Below, one piece after another: positions 1-8,913 of a DNA stretch of 64,000 nucleotides (position 1 is the stretch's first letter; each line of letters starts with the position of its first letter). Both the position numbers and the translations under genes were made by a program. The notes below the pieces were generated by a model that made no database searches, was not told the origin of the DNA, and saw only the letters and a list, made by a program, of their open reading frames with translations. The DNA is taken from NCBI GenBank assembly GCA_025359185.1, contig JANYHF010000025.1:124001-188000 (forward strand), written 5' to 3'. The DNA is from Hyphomicrobiaceae bacterium. GTDB taxonomy: Bacteria > Pseudomonadota > Alphaproteobacteria > Rhizobiales > Hyphomicrobiaceae.

Positions 1-1484
1 TGCGCCAGGTGCTGCAAGGTGCGGTCGCACTGTTCTTTGTCGAGCAGCACGCCGTTGCGCACCGTATGCGAGACGACCAGCCGCCGGGCGCCGGACAAAT
101 CGGCGTCGGTCACTTGCAGATCGGGATCATGCGCGCTGACGTCGTAATGGCTTGAGAGCGTGCGGCGGACACGGCGGTAGCCTTGCTCGTCGTGGATCGA
201 GCGGACCAGGGCGGCGGGCGAACCGGCGGTGTCGCTGATTTCGAACAGCCGGAAATCGCGCATCACCTTGGGGCTGAGATATTGCAGCACGAAGCTGTCG
301 TCGCGGAACTCCGCCCACGCCGTTTTTAGCGTGCCGAGCGCATCGCCGTTGCCCGCAAAATCCGGGAACCACTCGCGGTCCTCCGTGGTCGGCTCTTCGG
401 CGATACGCTTGATGTCGCGCATCATGGCGTAGCCGAGCGCATAGGGATTGAGGCCGTTGAAATGCGGCTGATCGAAGCGTGGCTGGGTGACTACGGACGA
501 ATGGCTGTGCAGGAATTCCAGCATCGAGCCTTCGGTGAGCTGGCCAAGCTCGTGCATCCGGTTGAGGATTTCGTAGTGCACGAACGTGGCGCAACCCTCA
601 TTCATCAACTTGGTCTGGCGCTGGGGGTAGAAATACTGCGCCAGCATACGGACGATGCGCAAGAGCTCGCGCTGCCAGTCAGCGAGCTTGGGGGCGTTCT
701 TTTCGAGGAAATAGAGCAGGTTTTCCTCGGGCAGGCCAAGCGCCGCGCCCTCTTGCGGCGTGCCGCCACCGCCGGTCTTCTTGGCCTCAGGCTCCGGCCC
801 CGCGCCTTTGGGTACCGTGCGCCAGAGATCGCTGAACGTCGATTCCTCATACTCACGCCGTTGCTGCAGGCGCTCGCGCTCCTGCGCCAATGAGCGTACA
901 CGCCGCTTACCAGGATGCCGGCTGATGCCTTGCTGCATCAGCGCGTGTGCCGAATCCATGACGGCTTCGACCGCTTCGAGCCCGTAATGCTCCTCGCATT
1001 CGCTGACGAACGACTTGGCGAACGACAGATAGTCGAGGATGGCGCCGGCGTCGGTCCACTGTTTGAACAGGTAGTTGTTCTTGAAGAAATGGTTGTGGCC
1101 GAAAGCGGCGTGGGCGAGCACCAGCACCTGCATGGTCATGGAGTTCTCTTCCATGATGTAGCTGATGCAAGGATCAGAATTGATGACGATCTCATAGGCC
1201 AGCGCCCGGTGACCGCGCTTGTACATCGCATCTTCACGCGCAAAATGCTTGCCGAACGACCAGTGCCGGTACATCTGCGGCATACCGATTGAGGCGTAGG
1301 CGTCCAGCATCTGCTCGGCGGTGATGACCTCGATCTGGTTGGGGTAGACGTCGAGCCCCATCTCGCCGATGGCGATCTCTTCGATGGCGGCGAAGGATTT
1401 TTTCAAGAGGTCGTAGCTCCACTCCGCGCCCTCATAGAGCGGTGCGACCTTGCCTTTGCGCTTTGCCGGTTTTGCTGTCGTCAT
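1..1484 (-). CDS. spoVR: SpoVR family protein (3' end outside window)
   Basis: No line of the ORF track covers this gene because its stop lies beyond base 1. Reading the minus strand from the ATG at 1484 gives a continuous frame of about 494 codons starting MTTAKPAKRKGKVAPLYEG. The sequence has the look of the SpoVR/YcgB family: an N-terminal block with WSFGKHF and AYEIVINSDPCISYIMEEN, then an FGHNHFFKNNYLF stretch. The family is usually about 500-520 aa, so only a short C-terminal piece is missing. Its molecular function is unknown; in enteric bacteria it is co-transcribed with yeaH and prkA under general stress control. Here it is the third gene of that trio, 121 bp after yeaH, with a large inverted repeat between them. 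Identity is confident, function is not. Confidence 0.93.
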   Translation of the reverse strand, partial: MTTAKPAKRKGKVAPLYEGAEWSYDLLKKSFAAIEEIAIGEMGLDVYPNQIEVITAEQMLDAYASIGMPQMYRHWSFGKHFAREDAMYKRGHRALAYEIVINSDPCISYIMEENSMTMQVLVLAHAAFGHNHFFKNNYLFKQWTDAGAILDYLSFAKSFVSECEEHYGLEAVEAVMDSAHALMQQGISRHPGKRRVRSLAQERERLQQRREYEESTFSDLWRTVPKGAGPEPEAKKTGGGGTPQEGAALGLPEENLLYFLEKNAPKLADWQRELLRIVRMLAQYFYPQRQTKLMNEGCATFVHYEILNRMHELGQLTEGSMLEFLHSHSSVVTQPRFDQPHFNGLNPYALGYAMMRDIKRIAEEPTTEDREWFPDFAGNGDALGTLKTAWAEFRDDSFVLQYLSPKVMRDFRLFEISDTAGSPAALVRSIHDEQGYRRVRRTLSSHYDVSAHDPDLQVTDADLSGARRLVVSHTVRNGVLLDKEQCDRTLQHLA

Positions 1485-1515
1485 GCCAGTGACTATCCCC
1501 GCTAGGTCAATAGAA

Positions 1516-1599
1516 GCGAATAGTGAGTAGCGAATAGCGAATAGAGCTCCAACTTCGCACGCTTTTTCCCCTATTCACTATTCGCTACTCCCTGTTCGC
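1516..1599. repeat. Long imperfect inverted repeat between yeaH and spoVR
   Basis: The left arm 1516-1544 and right arm 1571-1599 are reverse complements at 26 of 29 positions, with a 26-base loop. The arms are built from short direct repeats of GCGAATAG-type units. The element fills most of the 121-bp gap between two co-oriented genes and would form a strong hairpin in the operon mRNA. It could act as an attenuator or an mRNA-stability/processing element, or be a mobile palindromic repeat. No U-tract of terminator type follows on the minus strand. Confidence 0.75.
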
Positions 1600-1605
1600 T
1601 CTTTC

Positions 1606-2892
1606 TTACGCCGCCTCCGCCGATCCGGAGAACAGCTCGCGGAACACGGGATAGATGTCGCTGGGCGACGACACGCGGCGCATGGCGAAATTCTCGTTGC
1701 CATCGACCAGCTCTTCGTAGCCGGTCCAGACCAGGCTGTCGGACATGCCGCCGCGCTGGTTCTCGGGCGCGACCTCGATATAGGCGAAATACTGCGTGAG
1801 CGGAAGGATGCCCTCCTGTAGCAGAGCCATGGCCTTGTCCATATCGTCGTCGAAGTTGTGACCATCGGAGGCTTGGGCCGTATAGATGTTCCAATCGGAC
1901 ACTGGATAGCGCTCCTTGACGATTTCCAGCATCTTATCGAACGCCGTCGAAATCACCGTACCGCCGGTTTCGGTGCCGCGGAAGAAGGTTTCCTCGTCCA
2001 CTTCTGCCGCCTCTGTCGTGTGCCGCACGAACACGACGTTCACTTCGCGATAGTGCCGGGTGAGAAAGACGTGCAGCAGCATGAAGAACTGCTTGGCGAG
2101 GTCTTTTAGCTGCTCGGTCATCGAGGCCGAGACGTCCATCAGGCAGAACATGACGGCTTGCGTCGTCGGTTTGGGGACGCGGTCGAAACGGTTGTACTGC
2201 ATGTCGAGCGGGTCGATATAGGCGACGGTTTTGCGCAAACGTACGAGCCGGTCAAGACGCTGGCGCAGTTCCGCGATCTTGGCCAAATTATTCGGCGTTT
2301 TGGCCTCTTCGGCGGCCAATTCATCTTCCATGAGCTTGATCGACAGGCTGCTGGGCCGGCGCAGGGCAATGCGGCGGGCGAGGCTGTTGCGCATGGTGCG
2401 CACACGGTTGAGTTTCGACGGCGGGCCATCGGACGAATAGCCAGCCCGTACGGGCTTGGGCGACTTCATGTCCTTCAGCTTGGCCTTGATCATGTTCGGC
2501 AGCTTCAGGTCTTCGAAGAACAGATCGAGGAATTCGTCCTTGCTCAGCGAAAACACGAAGTCGTCCTCGCCCGCCCCATCCGGGCTGCCCTTGTTGCCGG
2601 AGCCGCCACCGCCGCCCTGCGGCTTGGGAATGGCGTCGCCCGCCGAATAATCATGGTTGCCCGGCAGCACGAAGTCGCGCGAGCCCGTCGATGGATTGTG
2701 CCGGAACGTCGGCTCCCTCAAGCTCTTTGCACGGATCGACACCCGCTCGCCGCCCGCCACATCCGACACCTTGCGCTTTTTGAGGGCGTCCCGCACCGCC
2801 TCGCGCACTTCGTTCTTGGCCCGTCGCAAGAAGCGTTGGCGGTTGCCAAGGCTCTTGGCCTTGGGGTTCAAGCGGCGGTCGACGATGTTCAT
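1606..2892 (-). CDS. yeaH: YeaH/YhbH family protein (DUF444), von Willebrand A-like
   Basis: This 428-aa protein begins MNIVDRRLNPKAKSLGNRQR, typical of the YeaH/DUF444 family. A Gly-rich linker lies at about 92-100. Residues ~245-428 look like a von Willebrand A fold with a MIDAS-type motif DVSAS at 253-257. The family has an unknown biochemical role and is genetically tied to the PrkA kinase and SpoVR, which flank it here. The vWA fold suggests a metal-dependent protein-interaction role, which is inference. The gene is the middle one of prkA-yeaH-spoVR. Both gaps around it (137 and 121 bp) carry long inverted repeats, unusual for an otherwise compact operon, and these may tune the relative amounts of the three proteins. 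Confidence 0.93.
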   Translation of the reverse strand: MNIVDRRLNPKAKSLGNRQRFLRRAKNEVREAVRDALKKRKVSDVAGGERVSIRAKSLREPTFRHNPSTGSRDFVLPGNHDYSAGDAIPKPQGGGGGSGNKGSPDGAGEDDFVFSLSKDEFLDLFFEDLKLPNMIKAKLKDMKSPKPVRAGYSSDGPPSKLNRVRTMRNSLARRIALRRPSSLSIKLMEDELAAEEAKTPNNLAKIAELRQRLDRLVRLRKTVAYIDPLDMQYNRFDRVPKPTTQAVMFCLMDVSASMTEQLKDLAKQFFMLLHVFLTRHYREVNVVFVRHTTEAAEVDEETFFRGTETGGTVISTAFDKMLEIVKERYPVSDWNIYTAQASDGHNFDDDMDKAMALLQEGILPLTQYFAYIEVAPENQRGGMSDSLVWTGYEELVDGNENFAMRRVSSPSDIYPVFRELFSGSAEAA

Positions 2893-2917
2893 TTCGTTTC
2901 GCTCAATTCATAAGGGA

Positions 2918-3002
2918 GGCAGCGGGCAGCGGGCAACAGGCAGCGGGAACAAAGAAGCGACATACCTTTCTTCCCGCTGCCTGTTGCCCGTTGCCTGCTG
3001 CC
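2918..3002. repeat. Long inverted repeat between prkA and yeaH
   Basis: The left arm 2918-2949 and right arm 2971-3002 match as reverse complements at 30 of 32 positions around a 21-base loop. The arms consist of tandem GGCAGCGG / GGCAACAG-like octamers. It sits in the 137-bp gap between prkA and yeaH and would fold into a very stable mRNA hairpin. It is the same architecture as the element between yeaH and spoVR but a different sequence. I see no U-run after it on the minus strand, so a simple terminator is not obvious. Confidence 0.8.
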
Positions 3003-3029
3003 ATTCTGGAGTTACCCGTTGCCTTTGTC

Positions 3030-4976
3030 TTAAGACGATTTTTTGACCCGCATATACCACTCGACCAGCCGCCTCACTTGCCTTGGCGTGTAGCCGCGCT
3101 CTTCCATGCGATTGACGAACTCGTCGTGCTTCTTGGCGGTGTCGCCGTCCTTCTTGGCACCGAACGAGATCACCGGCAGCAGGTCTTCGACCTGGCTGAA
3201 CATGCGGCGCTCGATGACGTCGCGGATCTTCTCATAGGACGTCCAGCTCGGATTCTTGCCGCCGTTCTTGGCGCGGGCACGCAGCGAGAACTTCACCACT
3301 TCGTAGCGGAAGTCCTTTGGATTACCGATGCCTGCAGGTTTTTCGATTTTGCTCAATTCCTGATCCAAGAGACCGCGGTTCATCAGCTGGCCGGTGTCGG
3401 GATCCTTGAAGTCGTGGTCTTCAATCCAGGCGTCGGCATAGGCCACATAGCGGTCGAACAGATTCTGGCCAAAATCGTTGTAGCTTTCGAGATAGGCCTT
3501 CTGCACCTCGTTGCCGATGAACTCAGCGTAGCGGGGCCCGAGCTCTTCCTTGATGAATTCGAGGTACTTGTCTTCCGTGTCCGCCGGATGCTGCTCGCGG
3601 CGGATCGACTGCTCCAGCACGTACATCAGGTGCACCGGATCGGCGGCAACCTCGTGTGTGTCGTAGTTGAAGGTTTCCGACAGCACCTTGTAGGCAAAGC
3701 GCGTGGACGTGCCGTCCATGCCCTCATTCATGCCGCCCGCATCGCGGTATTCAAGGATCGTTTTGGCGTGGACGTCGGTGTCCTTCAGGCTCTCGCCGTC
3801 ATAGACGCGCATCTTGGAGTACAGGCTCGAATTTTCGTGTTCCTTGAGACGAGTGAGCACGGAGAACCGGGCCAGCATTTCCAGCGTACCCGGCGCACAC
3901 GGCGCTTTGTTGACTTCGCTGGTAGCCAACAGTTTCTCGTAAATCTTCCGCTCTTCGGTGACGCGCAGGCAGTAGGGCACCTGCACCATGCAGATACGGT
4001 CGAGGAACGCCTCGTTGTTCTTGTTGGCCTTGAAGGTTGCCCATTCGCTTTCGTTGGAGTGGGCGATGATTACGCCCTGATAGGGCAGTGCGCCGACATT
4101 CTCTGTGCCAACATATGTGCCGTCCTGCGTTGCGGTGAGCAACGGATGCAGCATCTTGATCGGCGCTTTGAACATTTCGACGAATTCGAGCAAGCCTTGT
4201 GTCGTTCGGTTGAGGCCGCCCGAATAGGAGTAGGCGTCGGCATCGTTCTGGCCGTGGAATTCCAGTTTGCGGATGTCCACCTTGCCAACCAGGGACGAAA
4301 TGTCCTGGTTGTTCTCGTCGCCCGGCTCGGTCTTGGCGACGCAGATCTGGCGTAGTTTCGACGGGTACAGTTTTACCACGTTGAACTTCGAGATATCGCC
4401 ACCGAACTCGTCCAGCCGCTTGATGGCCCAGGGGCTCATGTAGCCGGTAATCTTGCGGCGCGGGATGTGATACTTTTCTTCCAGCATCTGCGCTGTGCTG
4501 TCGGGCTGGAACAGGCCGAGCGGGCTTTCGAAAATCGGGCTGATCTCGTCGCCCGCTTTCAGCACATAGACCGGGCAGGTCTCCATCAATTCCTTCAGCC
4601 GCTCAGCCAGCGAGGACTTGCCACCGCCGACCGGCCCGAGCAGATAGAGGATCTGCTTACGCTCTTCCAACCCCTGCGCCGCGTGCCGGAAATAACCGAC
4701 AATGCGCTCGATGGTTTCTTCCAGGCCGTAAAAGTCCTTGAACGCCGGATAAACCTTCAGCGTGCGGTTCATGAAGATGCGGCCGAGCCGGGCGTCGCGC
4801 GCCGAATCGATGAATTGCGGCTCGCCAATGGCCGTGATCATGCGTTCAGCCGCGCTGGCGAACAGCATTGGATCGGTCTTGCAGCCCTCAAGGAATTCCC
4901 GGAGCGAGAGCTGCGACTGCTTGTTGCGGTCGTAGCTCTTTGCATAGATATCGAAGATTTCATTTTCTGATGTCAT
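3030..4976 (-). CDS. prkA: PrkA family serine protein kinase (AAA+ N-terminal domain)
   Basis: PrkA proteins combine an N-terminal AAA-type ATPase domain with a C-terminal kinase-like domain; in enteric bacteria the gene is induced by starvation and stress. I take the ATG at 4976 (MTSENEIFDIYAKSYDRNKQ, 648 aa) instead of the longer ORF-track start at 5117, because GAGG lies 6-7 bases upstream and this matches the normal family N-terminus. The extra 47 residues look like translated upstream DNA. A Walker A motif, GPVGGGKS, lies at about 114-121. This is the first gene of the prkA-yeaH-spoVR unit. The 556-bp region upstream should hold the promoter, but I could not identify boxes. The kinase substrate is unknown. 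Confidence 0.95.
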   Translation of the reverse strand: MTSENEIFDIYAKSYDRNKQSQLSLREFLEGCKTDPMLFASAAERMITAIGEPQFIDSARDARLGRIFMNRTLKVYPAFKDFYGLEETIERIVGYFRHAAQGLEERKQILYLLGPVGGGKSSLAERLKELMETCPVYVLKAGDEISPIFESPLGLFQPDSTAQMLEEKYHIPRRKITGYMSPWAIKRLDEFGGDISKFNVVKLYPSKLRQICVAKTEPGDENNQDISSLVGKVDIRKLEFHGQNDADAYSYSGGLNRTTQGLLEFVEMFKAPIKMLHPLLTATQDGTYVGTENVGALPYQGVIIAHSNESEWATFKANKNNEAFLDRICMVQVPYCLRVTEERKIYEKLLATSEVNKAPCAPGTLEMLARFSVLTRLKEHENSSLYSKMRVYDGESLKDTDVHAKTILEYRDAGGMNEGMDGTSTRFAYKVLSETFNYDTHEVAADPVHLMYVLEQSIRREQHPADTEDKYLEFIKEELGPRYAEFIGNEVQKAYLESYNDFGQNLFDRYVAYADAWIEDHDFKDPDTGQLMNRGLLDQELSKIEKPAGIGNPKDFRYEVVKFSLRARAKNGGKNPSWTSYEKIRDVIERRMFSQVEDLLPVISFGAKKDGDTAKKHDEFVNRMEERGYTPRQVRRLVEWYMRVKKSS

Positions 4977-5383
4977 TTCGACCTCTGCCTCGCCTGTTGT
5001 TCCCGCTTTCCGAACCCGCTCGCCAACGGCTGCGACACCGCCATAAGGTTCAGCGCGGCCAATTGCGCGCGTCAAGATCCCGGCACACCTGCCCGCAGAC
5101 CCAATCTCGTGATGCACATACTACCATTCCCGGAGCGGAAACTGACAAGAAAAATGCGTCTCCGGCCGATGCAGCGCGTGATCAACTCAACGCGACCATT
5201 GATGCCAAAAATGGTGTTTCGAAGAACGCGGAAACCAATCGGCAAAGCGAGCTCGATGGGAACGTCGCAAGGACATGGACACGGTCCCGGACAAATCAGC
5301 GCTAGCACGAATCATAGCATAGGTCGCGGGCCGCGCGGATCACGAATGTTGGTGGTGACGGCGCGGGGGCAATTCAATTCAAA

Positions 5384-5476
5384 CGTCATGGCCGGGCCTG
5401 ACCCGGCCATCCAGGGTCCAATGCACAAGCGTCGGACTTGCTGTCCTGGATGGCCGGGTCAAGCCCGGCCATGACG
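5384..5476. repeat. Palindromic repeat, family A, in the 556-bp gap 4977-5532
   Basis: An almost perfect 93-base inverted repeat opens with CGTCATGGCCGGGC and closes with GCCCGGCCATGACG. Each arm is itself a small palindrome (GGCCGGG..CCCGGCC), so the unit can fold as two nested hairpins. A single-arm relative is at 12542-12572. It lies downstream of the oxidoreductase gene and upstream of prkA. The remaining bases of the gap (4977-5383 and 5477-5532) contain no ORF I can support; the prkA promoter must be here. Elements of this kind are common between genes in Hyphomicrobiales genomes. Confidence 0.8.
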
Positions 5477-5532
5477 AAGTCGATAAGAAACGAGCGATTG
5501 AGTGGGTCGAAGAACCGTCGCCTGGTAGGCCG

Positions 5533-7689
5533 CTACGCCGCCCGAATCCAGACCCGGTTGTCGTGAAACGGCGCGCCGCCATGTGGTGCCGATTGCGCTG
5601 ATCCCGTGAGGGTGTTGATACCGGCGCCGCCAGCGAACTGGCTATTGGGGGCAACGCCTTCCACAATCACCACGCCGCGCTGCTGGCCTACGGCCGCCTT
5701 GGCCACCAGGCCGATTTCGCCGCGTGTGTTGCCGATGCGTATCGGTGCGCCGTCATTCAGTGCGAGGCACGCGAGGTCGTCGGGGTGGATGAGGGCGTGC
5801 GGCGGTCCGTGTTTAGCCCGTGACGACGGCGTTTCGTTGAACGTTGAATTGAGATAGCCGCGCGCTGGGGAGGTGGCTAGCCTGAAGGGGTGTGCGGCGT
5901 CGGTTTCCTCCGTGACCGCCCAATGATCAGGGAATGTAGGCAGTTCCGCGTAACCGCCCTTCAGGCCTTCACGCGCGGGTATGGCGGACCAATCAGCCTT
6001 GAAGCGGAACTTCTTGTTCGGCCAAGCAAAGCCGTTGAGAAAATGCGCCTCCTCATAGGGCGGCATGACATCGATCCAGTGGCGGCGCTCCAGCTCTTCG
6101 ATGCCGGGACGGCCTGAGTTGGTCAGCGTCCAGTCGATGATTTCGCGCGGGGTCATATCAAACCCCCGATGCTCCGCGCCCACGCGCTTAGCCAGCGCAC
6201 CAATCACGTCATGATTGTGCCGGCATTCGCCCGGCGGCTCCACCAGCTTGGGGCCGAGTTGGATGTGCGGGTGCCCGCCCGCCTGATAAACGTCGTCGTG
6301 TTCGAGGAACATGGTCGCGGGCAGCACGACGTCGGCCATCTGCGCGGTCGCGGTCATGAATTGCTCGTGCACGCAGGTGAACAGATCTTCGCGCGCAAAT
6401 CCCTTTCGGACCCGGTTCTGGTCGGGCGCGACTTCCATCGGATTGGTATTCTGAAACAACATCGCCTTGACCGGCGGCCCGCCCGCGAGATCATACGGGT
6501 CGCCATTGAGCGCCGCGCCGATGCGGCTCTGGTCGATGGCGCGCACGCTGAGGTCGCGAACGTCCAGCCCTTCAATCAGCGTCTTGTTCCATTTGTAGAT
6601 GCCCGACAGCGAGTGCAGCGCGCCGCCGCCCTCATGCGCCCAGGCTCCCGTCACCACCGGAATGCAGGTCACGGCGTGCATGTTGGCCGCGCCGTTGCGT
6701 GACCGGGTGAAGCCGTAGCCCAGCCGGAAGAACGTGCGTTTCGTGTTGCCGATGAGGCGCGCGAAGGCCACAATTTCGGGCACCGGCAGGCCCGTGATGG
6801 CGCTGGCCCATTCCGGCGTCCGGTTGGCCAGATGCGCCTGCAACTCTTTCGGCCGGTCGGCATATTTATTGAGATAATCCCAATCCGCCAGCCCGTCGCG
6901 GAACAGCACATGCATGATGGCGCAGGCCAACGCCCCATCGGTGCCAGGCCGGATGCAGATGGCGTGGTCGGCCTGGTCCATGGTTCCGTTCTGATATATG
7001 TCCACGGCCGCGATTTTGGCTCCGCGGTCTTTGCGAGCCCGAGAGGCGTGGGTCATCACATTGACTTGCGTGTTTACTGGGTTGGTGCCCCACAGCACGA
7101 TCAGGTCAGATTTTGCCATCTCCCGTGAATCCGGCCCCCAGAGCGCACCCGAGCCCACGATGGCGCCAGGCCAGGATGTGCCGGTGCAGATGGTGCCGTG
7201 GAAACGAGAGTACTTTTTCGCGTTGGTCAGCCGTTCGATGCCGTCGCGCATCACGAGGCCCAGGGTGCCGGCATAGTAGTAGGGCCAGACGCTGGTGGCG
7301 CCGAACTTGGCTTCGGCCGCGTTGAAGGCGTCGGCGGTGCGGTCGAGAGCTTCGTCCCAGGTGATGCGCGTAAACTGCCCGGAGCCTTTCGGCCCCGTGC
7401 GCCGCAGCGGATACATCAACCGGTCCGGATGGTGCTGCCGCTCGGCATAGCGGGCGACCTTGGCGCAGATCACGCCCGCCGTGTAGTCGTTGCCCTTGGC
7501 GCCCCGCACCCGGCCGATCCTGCGCTCGTCCAGCAGTTCCACCTCCAGCGCGCAGGCCGAAGGGCAGTCATGCGGGCAAACGCTGTGGCCGATGGGAATA
7601 CGGGCGTCCATGGGGTGCGGCTCGGATCGAGGATTGATGGTGGGGTCCATAATAGCCGCTTCGCTGCGCGGGCTCCAGCCGTTTGCCAA
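5533..7689 (-). CDS. Molybdopterin-dependent oxidoreductase (DMSO reductase superfamily)
   Basis: This 718-aa protein has an N-terminal CPHDCPSAC motif and a fourth Cys 28 residues later, a C-x3-C-x3-C-x28-C set expected to hold a 4Fe-4S cluster. The body has the usual MGD-binding features of the family, for example VLWGTNPVNTQVN, and a C-terminal molydopterin-dinucleotide domain with the HPFRLATSPARGYLNSTFNE region. No signal peptide is visible, so it is probably cytoplasmic. The substrate cannot be told from sequence, and I could not assign the Mo ligand. Start choice is uncertain: TTG at 7689 follows GAGGGAG closely, while ATGs at 7650 and 7611 would put the protein start nearer the cysteine motif, as is normal. 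It is divergent from the polyamine transporter, 89 bp away. Confidence 0.88.
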   Translation of the reverse strand: MANGWSPRSEAAIMDPTINPRSEPHPMDARIPIGHSVCPHDCPSACALEVELLDERRIGRVRGAKGNDYTAGVICAKVARYAERQHHPDRLMYPLRRTGPKGSGQFTRITWDEALDRTADAFNAAEAKFGATSVWPYYYAGTLGLVMRDGIERLTNAKKYSRFHGTICTGTSWPGAIVGSGALWGPDSREMAKSDLIVLWGTNPVNTQVNVMTHASRARKDRGAKIAAVDIYQNGTMDQADHAICIRPGTDGALACAIMHVLFRDGLADWDYLNKYADRPKELQAHLANRTPEWASAITGLPVPEIVAFARLIGNTKRTFFRLGYGFTRSRNGAANMHAVTCIPVVTGAWAHEGGGALHSLSGIYKWNKTLIEGLDVRDLSVRAIDQSRIGAALNGDPYDLAGGPPVKAMLFQNTNPMEVAPDQNRVRKGFAREDLFTCVHEQFMTATAQMADVVLPATMFLEHDDVYQAGGHPHIQLGPKLVEPPGECRHNHDVIGALAKRVGAEHRGFDMTPREIIDWTLTNSGRPGIEELERRHWIDVMPPYEEAHFLNGFAWPNKKFRFKADWSAIPAREGLKGGYAELPTFPDHWAVTEETDAAHPFRLATSPARGYLNSTFNETPSSRAKHGPPHALIHPDDLACLALNDGAPIRIGNTRGEIGLVAKAAVGQQRGVVIVEGVAPNSQFAGGAGINTLTGSAQSAPHGGAPFHDNRVWIRAA

Positions 7690-7778
7690 CCATCTCCCTC
7701 GATTGACTTGGCCAGTGGCCTCATGCTTGGCTAGAGATCACAAAGAACACTGCCTTTGGGGAAACGGATCAGCGCGAC

Positions 7779-8912
7779 ATGCACGGACAGGCTCCCAGCA
7801 TTGCGCCCAGGGTGGCGGCAGCGGGCGAGGCGGCGATTTCCATCGAGCGCGTCAGCAAGAGCTTTGGCGGCGGCGAGGACATCGTGCGCGCGGTCGATGA
7901 CGTGTCGCTGGCCATACGCAAGAACGAGTTCTTCACCCTGCTGGGCCCGTCGGGCTGCGGCAAGACCACGTTGCTGCGGCTGATCGCGGGTTTTGAACAT
8001 CCGACGCGCGGGCGGCTGTTGTTGGATGGCCAAGATATCTCCGCCTTGCCGCCCTTTAAGCGGCCCGTCAACACCGTGTTCCAGAACTACGCGCTGTTCC
8101 CGCATATGACGGTGGCCCAGAACATCGGATTTGGCCTGGAGATGCTCGGCAAACCGCGCGCCGAAATTTCGGCGACCGTCGACCGGATGCTGAAGCTCGT
8201 TCGCATGGAGGAGTTGAAAAACCGCCGTACCAGCCAGATCTCCGGCGGTCAGCAGCAGCGGGTGGCCCTCGCCCGGGCGCTGGCGCCTCAACCCAAGGTG
8301 CTGCTTCTGGATGAGCCGCTTTCGGCGCTGGATTTCAAACTGCGCAAGGATATGCAGATTGAGCTGAAGCGGCTCCAGCACGAAACCGGTATCACATTCG
8401 TGTTCGTCACGCACGATCAGGAAGAGGCGCTCACCATGTCTGACCGCATCGCGGTGATGAACAAGGGCAAGGTGTTGCAGATCGGCAGCCCGCGCGATAT
8501 TTATGACCGCCCCGCCGAGCGGTTCGTCGCCAACTTCATCGGCGATACCAATTTCCTCGATGCGGAGCTGGAATCGTTCGCCAGCGGTATCGGCACCGTC
8601 CGGCTGCCAAGCGGTGCCAGGATGAACGCCAGTCTGCCCGTGGATGCGGCCGTGTCCAACGGAAAGGTGAGCGTCGTTGTGCGGCCGGAACATGCGCGGC
8701 TGACACGCGATCTGGCGTCTGCCGCGCTCAAGGGCAAACTCGACACTGTCGTCTATTTCGGCACCGACACGCATTACCACCTCAAGCTCGCGTCGGGCGA
8801 ACCCTTCATGGTGCGCCAGCAGAACACACGCGACGGAGCGGCTGCCTTCGCGGCTGGCGAAGACGTTGGCATCACCCTCAGCGATAACGCCGTTCAGGTT
8901 CTGAGGGACTGA
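7779..8912 (+). CDS. potA: Spermidine/putrescine ABC transporter, ATP-binding protein
   Basis: This 377-aa ATPase powers an importer of the polyamine/opine family. Walker [10 protein letters not shown] is at 56-64, the Q-loop region [10 protein letters not shown] at ~101-110, the signature ISGGQQQR at ~154-161 and Walker [13 protein letters not shown] at ~174-185. The C-terminal ~100 residues form a TOBE/OB regulatory domain, as expected for PotA/PotG. It is the first gene of a four-gene unit with 1-bp, overlapping (-8 bp) and 17-bp junctions, in potA-B-C-D order. Uptake of spermidine or putrescine is inferred from the family; related compounds such as other polyamines are possible. Confidence 0.93.
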   Translation: MHGQAPSIAPRVAAAGEAAISIERVSKSFGGGEDIVRAVDDVSLAIRKNEFFTLLGPSGCGKTTLLRLIAGFEHPTRGRLLLDGQDISALPPFKRPVNTVFQNYALFPHMTVAQNIGFGLEMLGKPRAEISATVDRMLKLVRMEELKNRRTSQISGGQQQRVALARALAPQPKVLLLDEPLSALDFKLRKDMQIELKRLQHETGITFVFVTHDQEEALTMSDRIAVMNKGKVLQIGSPRDIYDRPAERFVANFIGDTNFLDAELESFASGIGTVRLPSGARMNASLPVDAAVSNGKVSVVVRPEHARLTRDLASAALKGKLDTVVYFGTDTHYHLKLASGEPFMVRQQNTRDGAAAFAAGEDVGITLSDNAVQVLRD

Positions 8913-8913
8913 C

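Noticed and set aside
2991-4355. 454-aa plus-strand ORF opposite prkA
   Set aside because: It is the antisense shadow of the prkA coding sequence; the minus-strand frame encodes an unmistakable kinase with Walker A.
4868-5474. Small plus-strand ORFs (145 and 121 aa) in the region upstream of prkA
   Set aside because: They run through the prkA leader and a palindromic repeat; no ribosome sites and no family resemblance.
5384-5476. CRISPR-like or transposon end structure
   Set aside because: Single inverted unit, no regular spacers, no transposase and no target-site duplication visible.
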